Source: Onchocerca lupi (taxonomy: Eukaryota > Nematoda > Chromadorea > Rhabditida > Onchocercidae). Taken from it: 64,000 nucleotides of DNA. Of this stretch, positions 23,421-34,589 are shown piece by piece. Position 1 is the stretch's first letter. The number at the start of each line of letters is the position of its first letter. Location: positions 62,001 to 126,000 of the forward strand of contig JAOVVO010000004.1 of NCBI GenBank assembly GCA_028564675.1, written 5' to 3'. Made by a program: the position numbers and the translations under genes. The notes under the pieces are model-generated. The model was not told where the DNA came from, did not search any database, and was given only the letters and a program-made list of their open reading frames with translations.

Positions 23421-26400
23421 TAAATAAATCATTTTTATGACCACAACTCGTTTGGATTTTAATGTAATAACTTTAAGTTGAAGACCGTGACTTTGCAATA
23501 TATCCAAAATTACAACCGATCAGAATTAAATTAATTAATCTATCCTAATCTGATCCTACTAAGAGCCAAAAGGATGTATATTAAACCGTATAATTTTTTA
23601 AACTGATGATTGACTACGCAGATTGGTTTATGAGATTAAATTACATCAATAAACAAATTACGTTTACAAAAAATGTTTTTCAGAAATACGTGATGTGAAT
23701 TTGCCATTGCATCCAGGAGACTGGTGGACACAGAATGTAGTGCTTGCTTGGCAGCTTATATTTTCCGACCTCATTCCTGATCTTATTATCATTGATCACA
23801 GTGCAAGGTATTTGAACAAAAACAATTAAATTTGCAATAATCTTAGGTTTCTTGTGATCATTACCAGAAGTGCAACAATCCATCAGGAAGTGTAATCAGT
23901 AATACTACAATTGGCTATTAAATAAAAGTCATAGTTAAGATTTGACCCAACACCATAGTACATCTTAATTTAAAACTAACTGGTATAATTCATAATCTTG
24001 AAATGTTTAATAGTTGCTTGCCGATGCTGAAATGGCGATTTCCAAAAGTCAAAATTTTATTTTATTGTCACTTCCCGCAACAACTCGTCACACCTACACG
24101 CTTTTTTCTTTACCGTTGGTATTCACGAATAATTGGTTTAATCGAAGGTTTGTTGTTCCAAAAAGCTGACCTCATCATGGTTAACAGTCATTTTACAGGT
24201 GATTGATTTCTGAGTTTGACTGCAAAAGTAGGGAAGCCAAATTTAATGAGGAAATTAGAATTTCCAGTGAAAGTTATTTTCTAAATTTTAAGAATGCAAG
24301 ATTGTGCTTCTAGTTTCCAACTTTTTCAAAACTTTCGGTGCATTTCAAATTTCGTTTCTTCTTTCCTAGATTCCTAAAGAGTTATATTACAGTAGTAGAA
24401 AATGGAATTTCTTCGGAATCGTTTTTAGAGAATACTGTAAATATTTCATTCAGAATGTCAATTTCTTCGTGTGATGCCAGAAGTGAATCCATCCCGATTG
24501 ATGGTAGTTTATCCTCCATGTAATGTAGATGCTATTAAAACTGGAGACAATCCAGTTAGCCGTAAACAATGTCAATATAATAATAAGCGTTATACATTTT
24601 TGTCGATGAATCGTTTTTGGCCAGAGAAAAAATTAGATATCATTGTTAAAGCTGCTGGTAATGTCTTCTTCTGGTTGATTTTTACATTTTAAATATATCT
24701 GAAATTTTCGCCTTCTCATCGTCATTTAAGTCAGCTACTACATCACTTAACATTTTAGCTACTACATGATTTATTCTGTCCAAAGTTGCCAATAACATTA
24801 TATACATCTCTTAAAATCCTGTTTGAATGCCTCATTAAACAATTTTAAAGCCAGGTGAAAAGTTGCATTCCAAACATTACAAGTAAGTTGGCAATGTATA
24901 TATAATTAATTACATATGCCAAAGACGCTTGAAAAGCTATGCCATATTGCAGCACTATTAAAAAGAAGTAGAAAGATGCGGCCACGTATAGTGCTTGCGG
25001 GTTCCGTGATGCCTTATATACCCGAATCACGCATTTATTATAATTTACTGAAAAAAATGGTTCAGGATCTGGAGGTAATGAAAATTTTTTCCATGCAATA
25101 ATAGTTTTGCGTAAATTCTTGAATGAAAATAAAACAATTTGATTTCATGGTAAATTTAGTCAATAGATAATAAAAGATATTATCTTTTCATATTCTGCTT
25201 CAGGTTGATGATATTGTAGAATTTGTGCCATCTCCCACAGATTCCGAAAAATTCGCCTTATATAGAGAATGTGACACAGTTCTCTACACACCACCGAATG
25301 AGCATTTTGGTATTGTGCCTATAGAAGCCCTGGAGCAACGTAGGCCAGTTATAGTCTGCAACAGTGGTGGTCCAGCCGAAACAGTAATGGAAGGAGTAAC
25401 CGGTTCAAAGGTCATTTTCTTCTCAGTGTTTATGCAGTTATCTAGAATCGTAAGGATCATTATTTCTGTTTCTCGTGAATTTTAGCCTAAAAATTTCTAG
25501 AACATGAATCATCTAAATAATCATCATCAATATTTTATTCGCTAAAAGTTTTCGGATTTGTCATTGAATAATTCTGATATACATTTTGGATATGTTCGAA
25601 ATCCGAAAATCTTTCACTCTAAAGAAAAAAATTGTTGAGCTGCCTTAAAAAGTAAACAGATATCCTTATACTATGCGAATACGATGGTTGTGTGGCTCCT
25701 CTATTATAATTACATCATTTTTTGTTTGGTGACATCAACACCCTAACCATATAAAAATTTTTATATTCCACTGTTCGCTATAGAATTCACTGATTCCAGT
25801 TGAGGACAAGAGAATTAGTTGTCACATATGGAAAAGCACCAGCCTTGATGAAAAGAGCTTCGTGATAAGCATTGCTTATTTTTCTTTGGGCTATTATAGA
25901 ATCTAAATCTGATTGCAATTCTTGTCAAGTTAATTTAATGCACTTCCCCCTTCTGCTGCATCCATCCTCCTGATCGCCATTTTCTTCAATTTTTGTGCAA
26001 ATATTTTATGCTGTGGATTGGGATATACTGGATTTATTCACAATATTATTATTCTCCATAATACTGTCATTAAAATTGTCATCAAGAACAAAGTTTTCCC
26101 TGATTTCAAGTCAGCTTTCATATTAAAATTATCTTTATGAAGTTTTAAAAGGAAAAGTTAATATTTTCTAACAGTAAGTAACTGTCACATCATTAATGTT
26201 CCTTATGGAAAACATTTTCATTGCTTTTTATATGTGAAATACGATGTTTTGTACCACCGAATTAAATAGGTTCATTTTTAAAAGCATATTTGAGATTTGA
26301 AATTGAAATAGAGCCATTGCTAAGTTAAAGAATTGTTTATTAAACTTGAATAAGAACTGAGTACCAAACGTTACGCATTATGATTCAATTCCGCTCTCGT

Positions 26401-27143
26401 CACTTTAGTATATATTTCCTGGCAGAGTGTAGAATTTGTCAAGAAATATAAAATCCTACTGTTTTATTTCAAAATGAATCAGCTTTCGAAGAATTCATAT
26501 GCATGTTAAAATTATCAAAAGCTAGTGATTATTTAATATTTTTGTGCTATTAACTGCACCATTAGTCTTTAATTTTTCTTTTTAAGAAGAATCGCTTTTG
26601 CAGATAGCTGCTCCTGAGGGAAAACTATTAGCAGCTGCGATGGAGGAACATATGAAACGAACTTCATGGCCTGCACTTGATAATGATGAAATCTATGAGC
26701 ACCAGGTAACATCTCCCTATTTACTGCTTTCACCAACTTCTATTAGTCATAACAACTTAAATCATTTATCTTTTGTGTACCCTAATGATTTCTCTTTTTT
26801 TATGATCAGCTTAAGTCAGATTTATAGATTCTTTAAATGCTTAGTTTATCAATTTTTTTCATTTTTTCGCGAATGGATCAAGTTAAATGATCAGATTCAA
26901 TAGATTCATGAATGATATGTAATACAGTAACTTTCTGCATTAAATGACTGCAACCCAGAGCAGTTCTGTTGATAGAAGGAATAATTATTATGTTCGTTAC
27001 AGCGAAAACGTTTCGAACAGTACTTCAGTTTGAATGGGTTCTGTAGACGAATCAACGATGCCCTTGCTGTTTTGTTTCCAGATGATCCGACTATGGCCAG
27101 CAACAATTTGTTATTAGAGAATGAGGGCAAAAAATTTTCTTAA
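20862..27143 (+). CDS. ALG2: ALG2 alpha-1,3/1,6-mannosyltransferase (C. elegans bus-8 counterpart), complete
   Basis: ALG2 adds the second and third mannoses to the dolichol-linked oligosaccharide at the cytosolic ER face, for N-glycosylation. Nine exons join in phase: 20862-21018, 23684-23807, 24014-24198, 24314-24337, 24481-24657, 24953-25074, 25204-25410, 26604-26705 and 27003-27143 (TAA); 1239 nt, 412 aa, the usual family length. Family blocks: LHPEQWNGGSDRC near the N-terminus (normally GGAER), KILFYCHFP, ADLIMVNSHFT, FLSMNRFWPEKK, LLKKMVQDLEVDDIVEFVPS, and the GT-B retaining EX7E motif in PPNEHFGIVPIEAL (E296, E304), then CNSGGPAETV. Exon 4 is only 24 nt. Exon 6 was started at 24953 because phase and homology both require it although an open frame extends left. 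Intron 1 (2665 bp) contains LTR-like copy B. In C. elegans bus-8 also affects cuticle surface and bacterial adhesion. Confidence 0.9.
21690..22209. other. GC-richer block of unknown origin in ALG2 intron 1
   Basis: This half-kilobase is clearly richer in GC and CpG than flanking intron DNA (e.g. GTGGGCGCGGCC and TGACGCGGTATCGCGGG). Minus-strand open frames of 63 and 81 codons cross it, but neither has recognisable motifs or splice context. It directly precedes LTR-like copy B, so it may be part of the same insertion or a separate decayed element. Confidence 0.35.
22210..22790 (+). mobile_element. LTR-like element, copy B, in ALG2 intron 1
   Basis: Homologous to copy A at 4223-4760 (reverse strand) in several ordered blocks. 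Has the layout of an LTR: a TATA box (TATAAAAA, 22363-22370) and an AATAAA at 22666-22671 about 300 bp downstream. A short ATG frame at 22439 runs 26 codons to a stop. The conserved end block is CCCCAACATAGGG near 22770. Downstream, 22790-23300 contains interrupted short frames (ATG at 23091, stop 20 codons on) that could be a decayed leader/gag region, but no reverse transcriptase, protease or integrase motif is visible. Edges are approximate and no target-site duplication was identified. Confidence 0.5.
23383..23418. repeat. Homopolymer T36 in ALG2 intron 1
   Basis: Thirty-six consecutive Ts followed by AG. As poly(A) on the minus strand it could be the tail of a retroposed sequence, but no recognisable body lies beside it. 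Length in the assembly is likely unreliable. Confidence 0.8.
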
Positions 27144-29801
27144 ATGTCAGTAACTTCCAAGTGTTACTTTCTATACATTTGTCATTATGAGCATTTTTGT
27201 CAATTTGTATATCTGTTTTTATTCATCTATCAAAGTCTTTCCAAATAATGCAAAAAAATTATGAGCACAGATGGCGCTAAACAAAAAATTCAAATTAGAT
27301 GAATACTTTCAATTAATAAAGTAATTACCATATGCTATTAAATCTGCCAGTAGTATAATTGCTAGAAAAAAAATTCTCAAAGTCAGTTAAGAGTTTCTTT
27401 CAATATTTTTTGCTTTTTCATCATTTTTATGATTAGCACGATATATTCAGTAATAATCGATAATCATCTATTCCGACAATGTAATTTATGTCATTTGAGA
27501 TGTAAAGATTTTGCGAATATATAATCAACATAAATTTATGTCTGCCTGTTTGATCCAATAGTAATTCGTAGGAAGCTCGGTATTAGGAATGTCTTAATTT
27601 ATATTCCATACACATAAAAATTTTCAATGTTAAGGAAGCTTTTCCGAATAAAGCTAATAATAGTTGAGGTTTCACTTCAGTTAAGATTTAAATTCTATTA
27701 GTTTTTTTTCAACTAAGGTTCCATTTGCATTATGAATAGGTCATTTAATTCCTAATCAATAAAAGGAAAATTCTTGGAAAGTTGACTTTTTGTGATCAAG
27801 AAATTCAACCTTATCTTTAAATATATAATATAATCATATTATGGAGTCCAAATACGGATAAGAATTGTATCAATCATATCTAATTTCGGCATAAGAATAG
27901 TATATTTAAAAATAGTATAGTTTTGTATTAATGAAAATCTGATTCTTTTAGCTTCTGTTGGGAAAAAATCTGATTGAATTGTATAATTTGGTTGCAGACT
28001 GATTGGACTGGAGATGGATTCTTGTTATTATTGTGACTTGACAAGGACAGCAGTAGACTTTATGAGATGATATTATACACAGTATCGTATCAAAGAATAG
28101 TAAACAGTAAATGAACAATACACGATAAATAAGGAAAGAGTACAGTCTCCTGTTGAATTGTCGCTCGTATCAATCTGGATTGTCGAACTGTTGTATAGAT
28201 GCGCTGATCCTTGCTGTCGTAGAACTGTAGTCGGTATCGAAATCTGTAGCTAAATTCTTTAGAAAACTGACGTTGCGTCGCGTCAGCAGAAAACACACTT
28301 CTGCTCCGAATCTGAACTCTTTAAATCTTTTCAGGACTCTTTCTTCTCTCTTGATCTCCAACACGGCGCCTCATGATTGATTGACTTCATTTTTCGGAGC
28401 GTTTTGGCGAGAAACATGTTTATTGGCTAGTTAGAACATTTGAAACTACGCACTTCTTGATCTTTAACATTCCTTTTTTACATTAATTATGTCTTTTAGA
28501 TTTTTCCGACAGCTTTATAAAAATTGTATCGATAAAAAGGTGAAAAATTTATTTAAACTGACAGCAAAATTCTTGACGTTTTGGTACAGCTAAATTTTGT
28601 TTGCAACGTATCATTTGTGCTGTAGCAATAGATCACAATTACTCCAAAATTACTCCAACAAATCAATCTGAGATGATTAATAATATCGATCGATGTCAGC
28701 AACTATTTTTTGTAATACCTCTACGAGGATGCTTCAAATATTTCTGCTAAAATTAATGAATTTTTATCATCTCGAAAAACTGCTGAGTAAGAAATTCATG
28801 TTTTCTATTGTTTTCAAATACAACTTGAAAGGATTGGCGACAAAATTGAGTAAACAAGACCTTAGTAAGATTGATAATATCTGCTTCAGTAAAAGTTCAT
28901 ATGGCATGGCGATGAAATGCTTCCTCAAAAACTTTTTCCTTTCATTCTATCGCATAATACAATCATCTCACGTACTGTCAATGATCATTTTTCATCGTCG
29001 AGATCTGAGCAAAATTATTTCAGCGTTATCAGTTAATCTTTTCACAAATTTCAATTCACTCTTTACCGTTCAAATTATGTGTGAAATAGAAAAAACGATT
29101 TTTTAAAAGAAAGGGACAGATGTTAGCATAAACAAATTCTTACTCTTATATATTCATATGAATGCAAAAAATAACCAGGAAATTTTATGTGATTATGCTT
29201 AATATGTATTTGCTACATGATTCTGAGAAATTCAAATTGCTAGAAAAAGATGAAAACTGAATTGAATTCATTTGTTTTTGATAAAGGCGATTATAAAATA
29301 ATCAAGATTTCTGCAAGATTCTCCCATCTGTACTCGCTGATTTGAAATTTAAATAAATAGAAAACTAACTTTTTTTGGCATTAAAGAATAATTTTCAGCA
29401 AAAATTCATATCAAATAGAAGCAGCGAAGATGTTAGTGCAAAATAAGAAGTTTATTTTGCAAGGAATTTCTAGATCTTGCAAAGTTATAGTAAGTTATAG
29501 AATTTTTCGATTGCACATTCAACTAGAATTTGTACAAAACAATAACTACAATGACTTAGAAGTCATCATAGTTTTTAATGATTTACAATTATAGTAGTTG
29601 TTCGAAAACAAGCAACAAAAATCTCATTTCACAAGAACTTGCTTTGAAAAAACCGCACGAAATGAAAAAGTTTCGAAAATTTCCACGATCCACGAGTACT
29701 TCCATTTTACTTAATTTTTTGTTGCAGTATTTCCACATACACACAAACCAATAATTATAATTATAATATTATCTGCTCCTCCATTCCATCGTTCATCTAA
29801 G
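27144..29801. other. Intergenic 2.7 kb between ALG2 and GT31 gene, with a GC-richer patch
   Basis: Convergent gap. Mostly AT-rich with no exon chain. The patch at about 28090-28430 is noticeably GC- and CpG-richer (e.g. GACGTTGCGTCGCGTCAGC) and on the minus strand carries overlapping open frames of 64-68 codons; it may be another decayed retroelement terminal region, but I found no second copy. A single 137-codon plus-strand frame at 28693-29106 has no domain signal and AT-driven composition, so it is not called as a gene. Confidence 0.4.
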
Positions 29802-32042
29802 TCAGAAATTCCTAAATGTCTTCTTATATATAAAATTTAATTGCGTTACAGAATAGCGGGACCACTGATAATGAAAAATGATAAAACTATGAGAATGATG
29901 TTCGTCGAAGCCATCCGAATGTTCCATGTTGATACTCAAACAGCAAGCCAAAATACCCATAAAGACGTCATCGAGATTAAATTGCGGAAACGAACAAATG
30001 CCGTCCACTATACGCTGCGCTGCCTCACGTGTTATAATAAGCCCCGAGCCCTAAAGTGAGTCAGAAGTCTAATAAAAATGCTCGTACTTTAAAACAAATT
30101 TCCTTAATAAATATCAAGGATTGATTAAGTCTGAATGTCAATTTGACACTTAAAATCCTTTTAGTAGTCTCTTGTCATCCAATACCAGTGCAATCATACG
30201 TCGCATCAACTAAAATTGATGTAATAATAAAAATAGAATAAAATTCAGTACCGGTCAATTATAGGTCGCATCAGGTGAAAAATCAAAAAAAAAGTGCTTA
30301 AAGTTGAAAAATTAAAATGCTTAAACAATTACGATACCCGCTAAAAATGGATATCACAACTGTTTTACTTTCAGAAACATCTATATGTCAAATAAACAAG
30401 AATATGCAAAACAAGGAATCATCGATTATAGATTTGAATCATCATAAAATTCTGCTTCTAAATCAATTTGTCTTGTGATATTATGGGATAATATTGGAGC
30501 AGATAATAAGCATCAATTTCATTTGTAAAATAAACAAATGAATTGGGACTTTCGAACTATTGCGTAAGAAAATATTTTTGAAAGTCCTTCTGTTTCCAGT
30601 TTAAAAGATAAATTGATAAGAGGCTTGTCAATAAAAAATGAACCTGTACAAATGGAGGATAACACAGTTTTGGGTACATTTCATATGATACGTACCATAA
30701 GAATGAGCTCAGAAATAATCTTGGATAACCGCGTGATACTTTTCCGCGTAATGTGGCGCCTTTCAGACGATTCATCTGAAATCTGTGTTCCTTTAGATGA
30801 AAAAACAAATTTTTTTTCTGGAAAAGATTTTTAGAGAAAGCTTCTAAATGGTATGAAAAGACAAAAATAATCGCAATAATAATTTCTTAGGTTAATCGAT
30901 TCGAAAAACCCACTAAAAAAATGGCAAAGAATTGTCGTTCTGATCCGATTGTTTGTGGCTTTGTTATAATGTTGGATTGAAAAATTTGTAAAAATGTTTT
31001 ACTTAAAAATCAATTCAATAAAATTGAAATGTAGATCGAGAAATGGGAAAGAACAAAACGAAGACGAATTGTAGCATTTAAGATAAATAAGTCAAATTAT
31101 GATCAAAATGAGTTAAATACATGAAGATATGAATACCCTTTTTATGGCTGTAGCATTTACGATAGCATCATCATTAATCATAATAATTTCTTCCAAACGG
31201 GGAAATTTTTTGAAGAAATGCTTGTATATCGAAATTATTTTAAGTGTGAGATTGAAATATGAATCCACAAAATCGAATTGTATGATGTCCTGATAAATTT
31301 CAGCTTCTTGTTTCGGATTATAGCCATCAGTACCAAGGACAAAAATAACAGGAATATCTGGCTCCATATCGGATTTCCACGTTTCTCGGATATGATTTCG
31401 ATATTCATGTGCTGATGGTGCACTGCGCACTATACTCACTCTGTTTATATGATGTAAAATCAGAGGAATAATAAGGATTCGAATAGGATTCTCATACAAA
31501 CATTTGTTTTTCTTTTGTCCTGACGATAGAAAGAATTGCCGCAAACATGAATTGAGTTCAACCTTCTCACCATGCGGCACACTAAGCAACTCGTGCTGCG
31601 TGTAACATAACAAACGCAACGGAAACAGGCTCCGTTCCAGATAATTCGTCAGCTGCAATAATTTCGAAATGCAAATCATAAATTTAATTTTGGCAATAAC
31701 GTGCAGTTAAGAGCTTCTGAAACTGCAAATTTTGACAAACACTGCACCTCTTACAAAGTTACATATAGAAAACTTATTATTTTTGAAGTGGATAGCAGTT
31801 GAGACAAAAAAAAAATTCTGCACTAACTGCTAGTCGATTTCAAAGATAATAAGCCTTCTACAAATAACTTTGCAAGAAACGCAGCACTTGCTTGTCTTGT
31901 ATACATTATATGTGCAAATTGATTAACTAACCAGTAAATATGGCATAATCCAAAAGAACTGCCATAGGAAAAGTTTTGCTGCACTTGGAAGAGTTTCATT
32001 TCGACGAAAAATAAGTTTTCGCAATATGTATCCAAATCGCAT
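29802..32042 (-). CDS. GT31 family beta-1,3-galactosyltransferase-like enzyme, complete
   Basis: GT31 enzymes are Golgi type II membrane glycosyltransferases adding Gal, GlcNAc or GalNAc in beta-1,3 linkage. Four exons join in phase 0: 32042-31932 (ATG), 31652-31137, 30817-30644 and 30050-29802 (TGA); 1050 nt, 349 aa. Residues about 21-37 (AAKLFLWQFFWIMPYLL) are the signal anchor behind a basic cytosolic tail. Family blocks in order: VRSAPSAHEYRNHIRETW; IPVIFVLGTDG; YQDIIQFDFVDSYFNLTLK; the metal-binding DDD-type site as MINDDAIVN (197-199 NDD); WYVSYEMYPKLCYPPF; GSGLIITREAA; and the acidic LDDVFMGILA near the C-terminus. The acceptor substrate cannot be told; nematode relatives include the BRE-2/BRE-5 glycolipid branch and many paralogues. 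Convergent with ALG2. Confidence 0.82.
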
Positions 32043-32979
32043 TCTACAAGCAACAAGTAAAAGAGCTGATTTAGTAATGCTCATTACTATCTGTTCATTA
32101 GATGAAATAATAAAAGACTGATTTTATCTCCGAAAATGATTTCTCGCCTTTCACTTCTTTTATTCCTTTATATTTCCTATCTAACGGTAAAACTATTCTG
32201 AAATTGGATCATTATTCTACATAAATTTCGTATTCATGAAATATTTTTAACTGTTCACTTTATAAAATTATTAAATTTACTATTCGTGAATCAAGATTCA
32301 TTCTATTCTAAAGATATATGCTTTGTTCCAATTTTACTTTTGAAAGGAACCAATACTTTCATTGATTGTTGTTTGAACATTTGACTAATGATTTGTTCAA
32401 TAACAAGCTTGATTTTTCCTCTAACTTATTAAATTTCTACCCAAAGTCACTTCAATTTTAATTGTTAATCTCTTTAATATTTTAAAAATTTGAGTAGGAC
32501 CATTCTAAAGACAATAAATTCTTTTATATTCACACGCTTGTCATAAGAAACCAATCTCATTAGTGATATACCAAATAAATAAACTTATCATCTACTAGTG
32601 ATCTTCAAGTTTTCAAAACTTCTAACTGCATTTAATCAAATCATCAAAGATGTCGCGAACTATCGCGGCACTCTAACCAAATTTCAAACAAATGAATAAC
32701 CAAGCAAATTCTTCATTGTAAATCAGTGTAACCAATATTGTGAATCATTTTACATTCCTTAGATTTATTTCCCATGCTTTTCTGTTTTTATCTATGCTCA
32801 CATCTTTGTATTCCTGTCATACAGGAAATGCCATTGCTGTCAATCACTCACAATACTCATCTAAATTCACATTTTTGTGCATATTCACATGCTAATCTTC
32901 TCATTAGATCTTGTTGGGTGCTTATGCTGTGCTCGGGTCTCAACAGTTTCCGGTGATTGATGTAACCACTCCCATCTCT

Positions 32980-33000
32980 AATATATATATATATATATAT
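32980..33000. repeat. (AT)n microsatellite
   Basis: About ten uninterrupted AT dinucleotides, 60 bp before the 25-nt minisatellite. Confidence 0.85.
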
Positions 33001-33060
33001 CTGGTTGTATTAAGATCTATCTTCAAAATGAAGATTTTATAATTTGGTGTGGACGCTATT

Positions 33061-33255
33061 CAATTCGATTCTACACAAGTTACTCCAATTCGACTGTACA
33101 CAACTTACCTCAACTCGACTCGACACAATTAGCCCAACTCGACTGGACGCCACTCAACCAACCGGACTCGAAACAGCTTAGCCTAACTCGACATAACTCT
33201 AACTCAGTCCAACTCGACTAGACGCAACTCTGCTCAATTCGTCTAGATTCACTGG
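33061..33255. repeat. Degenerate minisatellite, period about 25 nt
   Basis: Roughly eight imperfect units built on CAACTCGACT-GAC-CAACT, e.g. units beginning CAATTCGATTC (33061), CAATTCGACTG (33086), CAACTCGACTCG, CAACTCGACTGG, CAACTCGACTAG and CAATTCGTCTAG. Units are 22-28 nt with the middle ones most degraded. Composition is far more GC- and C-rich than its flanks. Confidence 0.75.
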
Positions 33256-34326
33256 TGATAATTGGTATTGATCGACATTACTTCCCACGATTCAAAAATA
33301 GCCACGACAAAAGGCAGTTTTTAAACTGCTTTTCTATATTACCTGTAAATGTTTTAACGGAATAATGGCATCGAAGAATTGTAATATGTTTTAAAGCATA
33401 AGATAACCGGAATAGAATCAAATTCAAAAAGAATTAGAGTTTGTAAATCTAGGTCAAAACTACTATATGATTTAAAAGCAATCAGACGTCGACTCTTCAA
33501 TCGTGTCAACAATCATTCATATAATCCTATCAATACGATGATGTGGTTGTTAAGTTACATAAAGTTTGTGCCAAATTGTGACCAAATAAAAAACAAATTA
33601 TCATTTATTACTCAAACTTTCGAACACTTCTGTTTTATTTCATCAGTCCAGCGAATAATTGTATGTTATGAAAAGATGCAGAACTATCTCTGGTTGACAA
33701 AACTTACCTTTGCTAATTAATTATAATCAGATGATCGCTTCATTATTTCTCAAAAATTCATTTTGTTAAATGATTCACCAAACACAATTAATCACTGACT
33801 TTGAACTCTTTTTCAAAGAAATAAAGTAATTACAACGAAGTCTTGTTGTTGAAGTTTTAGTAAATGCAAGCATTCATATAATTCCTTTTCCGGATTTTAG
33901 AATGAAAATTTATCCTTTAGTCTATTCATTCTTAAAATTATCAATTACATATTTATGAAATTGTTATGTTCATAACATAAAATATTCCCAGCAGATTTTC
34001 TTTTTTTCGTTAGAAAATGAACTGGAGATAAAAGATTAGGTTTAGTAAGACGAGAATAAGTTTCCAAAATTTTGCACAATATTTCGAATATTTCATGAAT
34101 TATTATAAAATGAACAATTCCCATTGATTTCTGTAAGTGGTTAGTAACTATATTGTCCATTTCCAATGATAACATTTTGATGGCATAATCTTTCGCCTAT
34201 TCCCATATACATCGCAAATATGTTTGGGATGTTGTCTTACCTTGAATTGACAAATTGTTATAATTAAATCAACATCTCACAAGAAATCCCCACTTCCTAA
34301 CACCTCCTCTTGCTTCATTCCCTCAG

Positions 34327-34541
34327 TCTCCAAATGTTGCGACATTTATTGGTCAAACAGATATCATTACCATATCAGATATCACCGCGTCAAGCAACAG
34401 CTGTTTTTACAGGATTTAACAGTTTCATTTTGGACAGGAGTGGCCGTCAGATGTTTTCCGAGAGAGCGATTCTTAACGGCATTAGGATGGGCAGAAGGAT
34501 TTGGTTTCGGTGGGTTTGGGGTTGTTTACGCTATCGGGTGA
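34327..34541 (+). CDS. Possible terminal exon of an unrecognised small protein upstream of rpl-30
   Basis: After an acceptor-like CCCTCAG, an open frame of about 70 codons ends at TGA (34539-34541), 19 bases before the AG at 34560 that precedes rpl-30. The end of the product is hydrophobic and glycine-rich (FLTALGWAEGFGFGGFGVVY), loosely recalling MIC10-type membrane segments, but the match is too weak to name. GC content is higher than surroundings. The other plus-strand frames are also open over part of the interval, and it could instead be rpl-30 promoter/outron sequence. Confidence 0.25.
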
Positions 34542-34555
34542 TGTGTTAAATCATT

Positions 34556-34560
34556 TTCAG
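34556..34560 (+). promoter_or_regulatory. Putative trans-splice acceptor of rpl-30
   Basis: TTCAG preceded by a T-rich tract, 29 bases upstream of the rpl-30 ATG with no matching donor evident upstream. Similar AG signals abut the starts of RABGGTB (ATTTTAG then T, ATG at 50328) and GMPR (CTTGCAG then G, ATG at 62209), as expected for spliced-leader addition in nematodes. Confidence 0.45.
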
Positions 34561-34589
34561 GTTGAGGGACAATACTTATACAAAGAGAA

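Larger units (their letters stand above)
32043..34320. other. Intergenic 2.3 kb, AT-rich with minisatellite
   Basis: Lies between the divergent GT31 gene and the rpl-30 side. No exon-like segment was recognised. Contains an (AT)n run and a 25-nt-period degenerate minisatellite, listed separately; it likely includes the GT31 promoter. Confidence 0.4.

Noticed and set aside
24916..24952. Open frame upstream of ALG2 exon 6 (MPKTLEKLCHIA)
   Set aside because: No acceptor in a phase matching exon 5; homology to ALG2 is continuous when exon 6 starts at 24953.
28693..29106. 137-codon single open frame on plus
   Set aside because: Composition is that of AT-rich non-coding DNA (Phe/Leu/Ile/Ser/Lys), no domain, no splice or leader signal; long for chance but unsupported.
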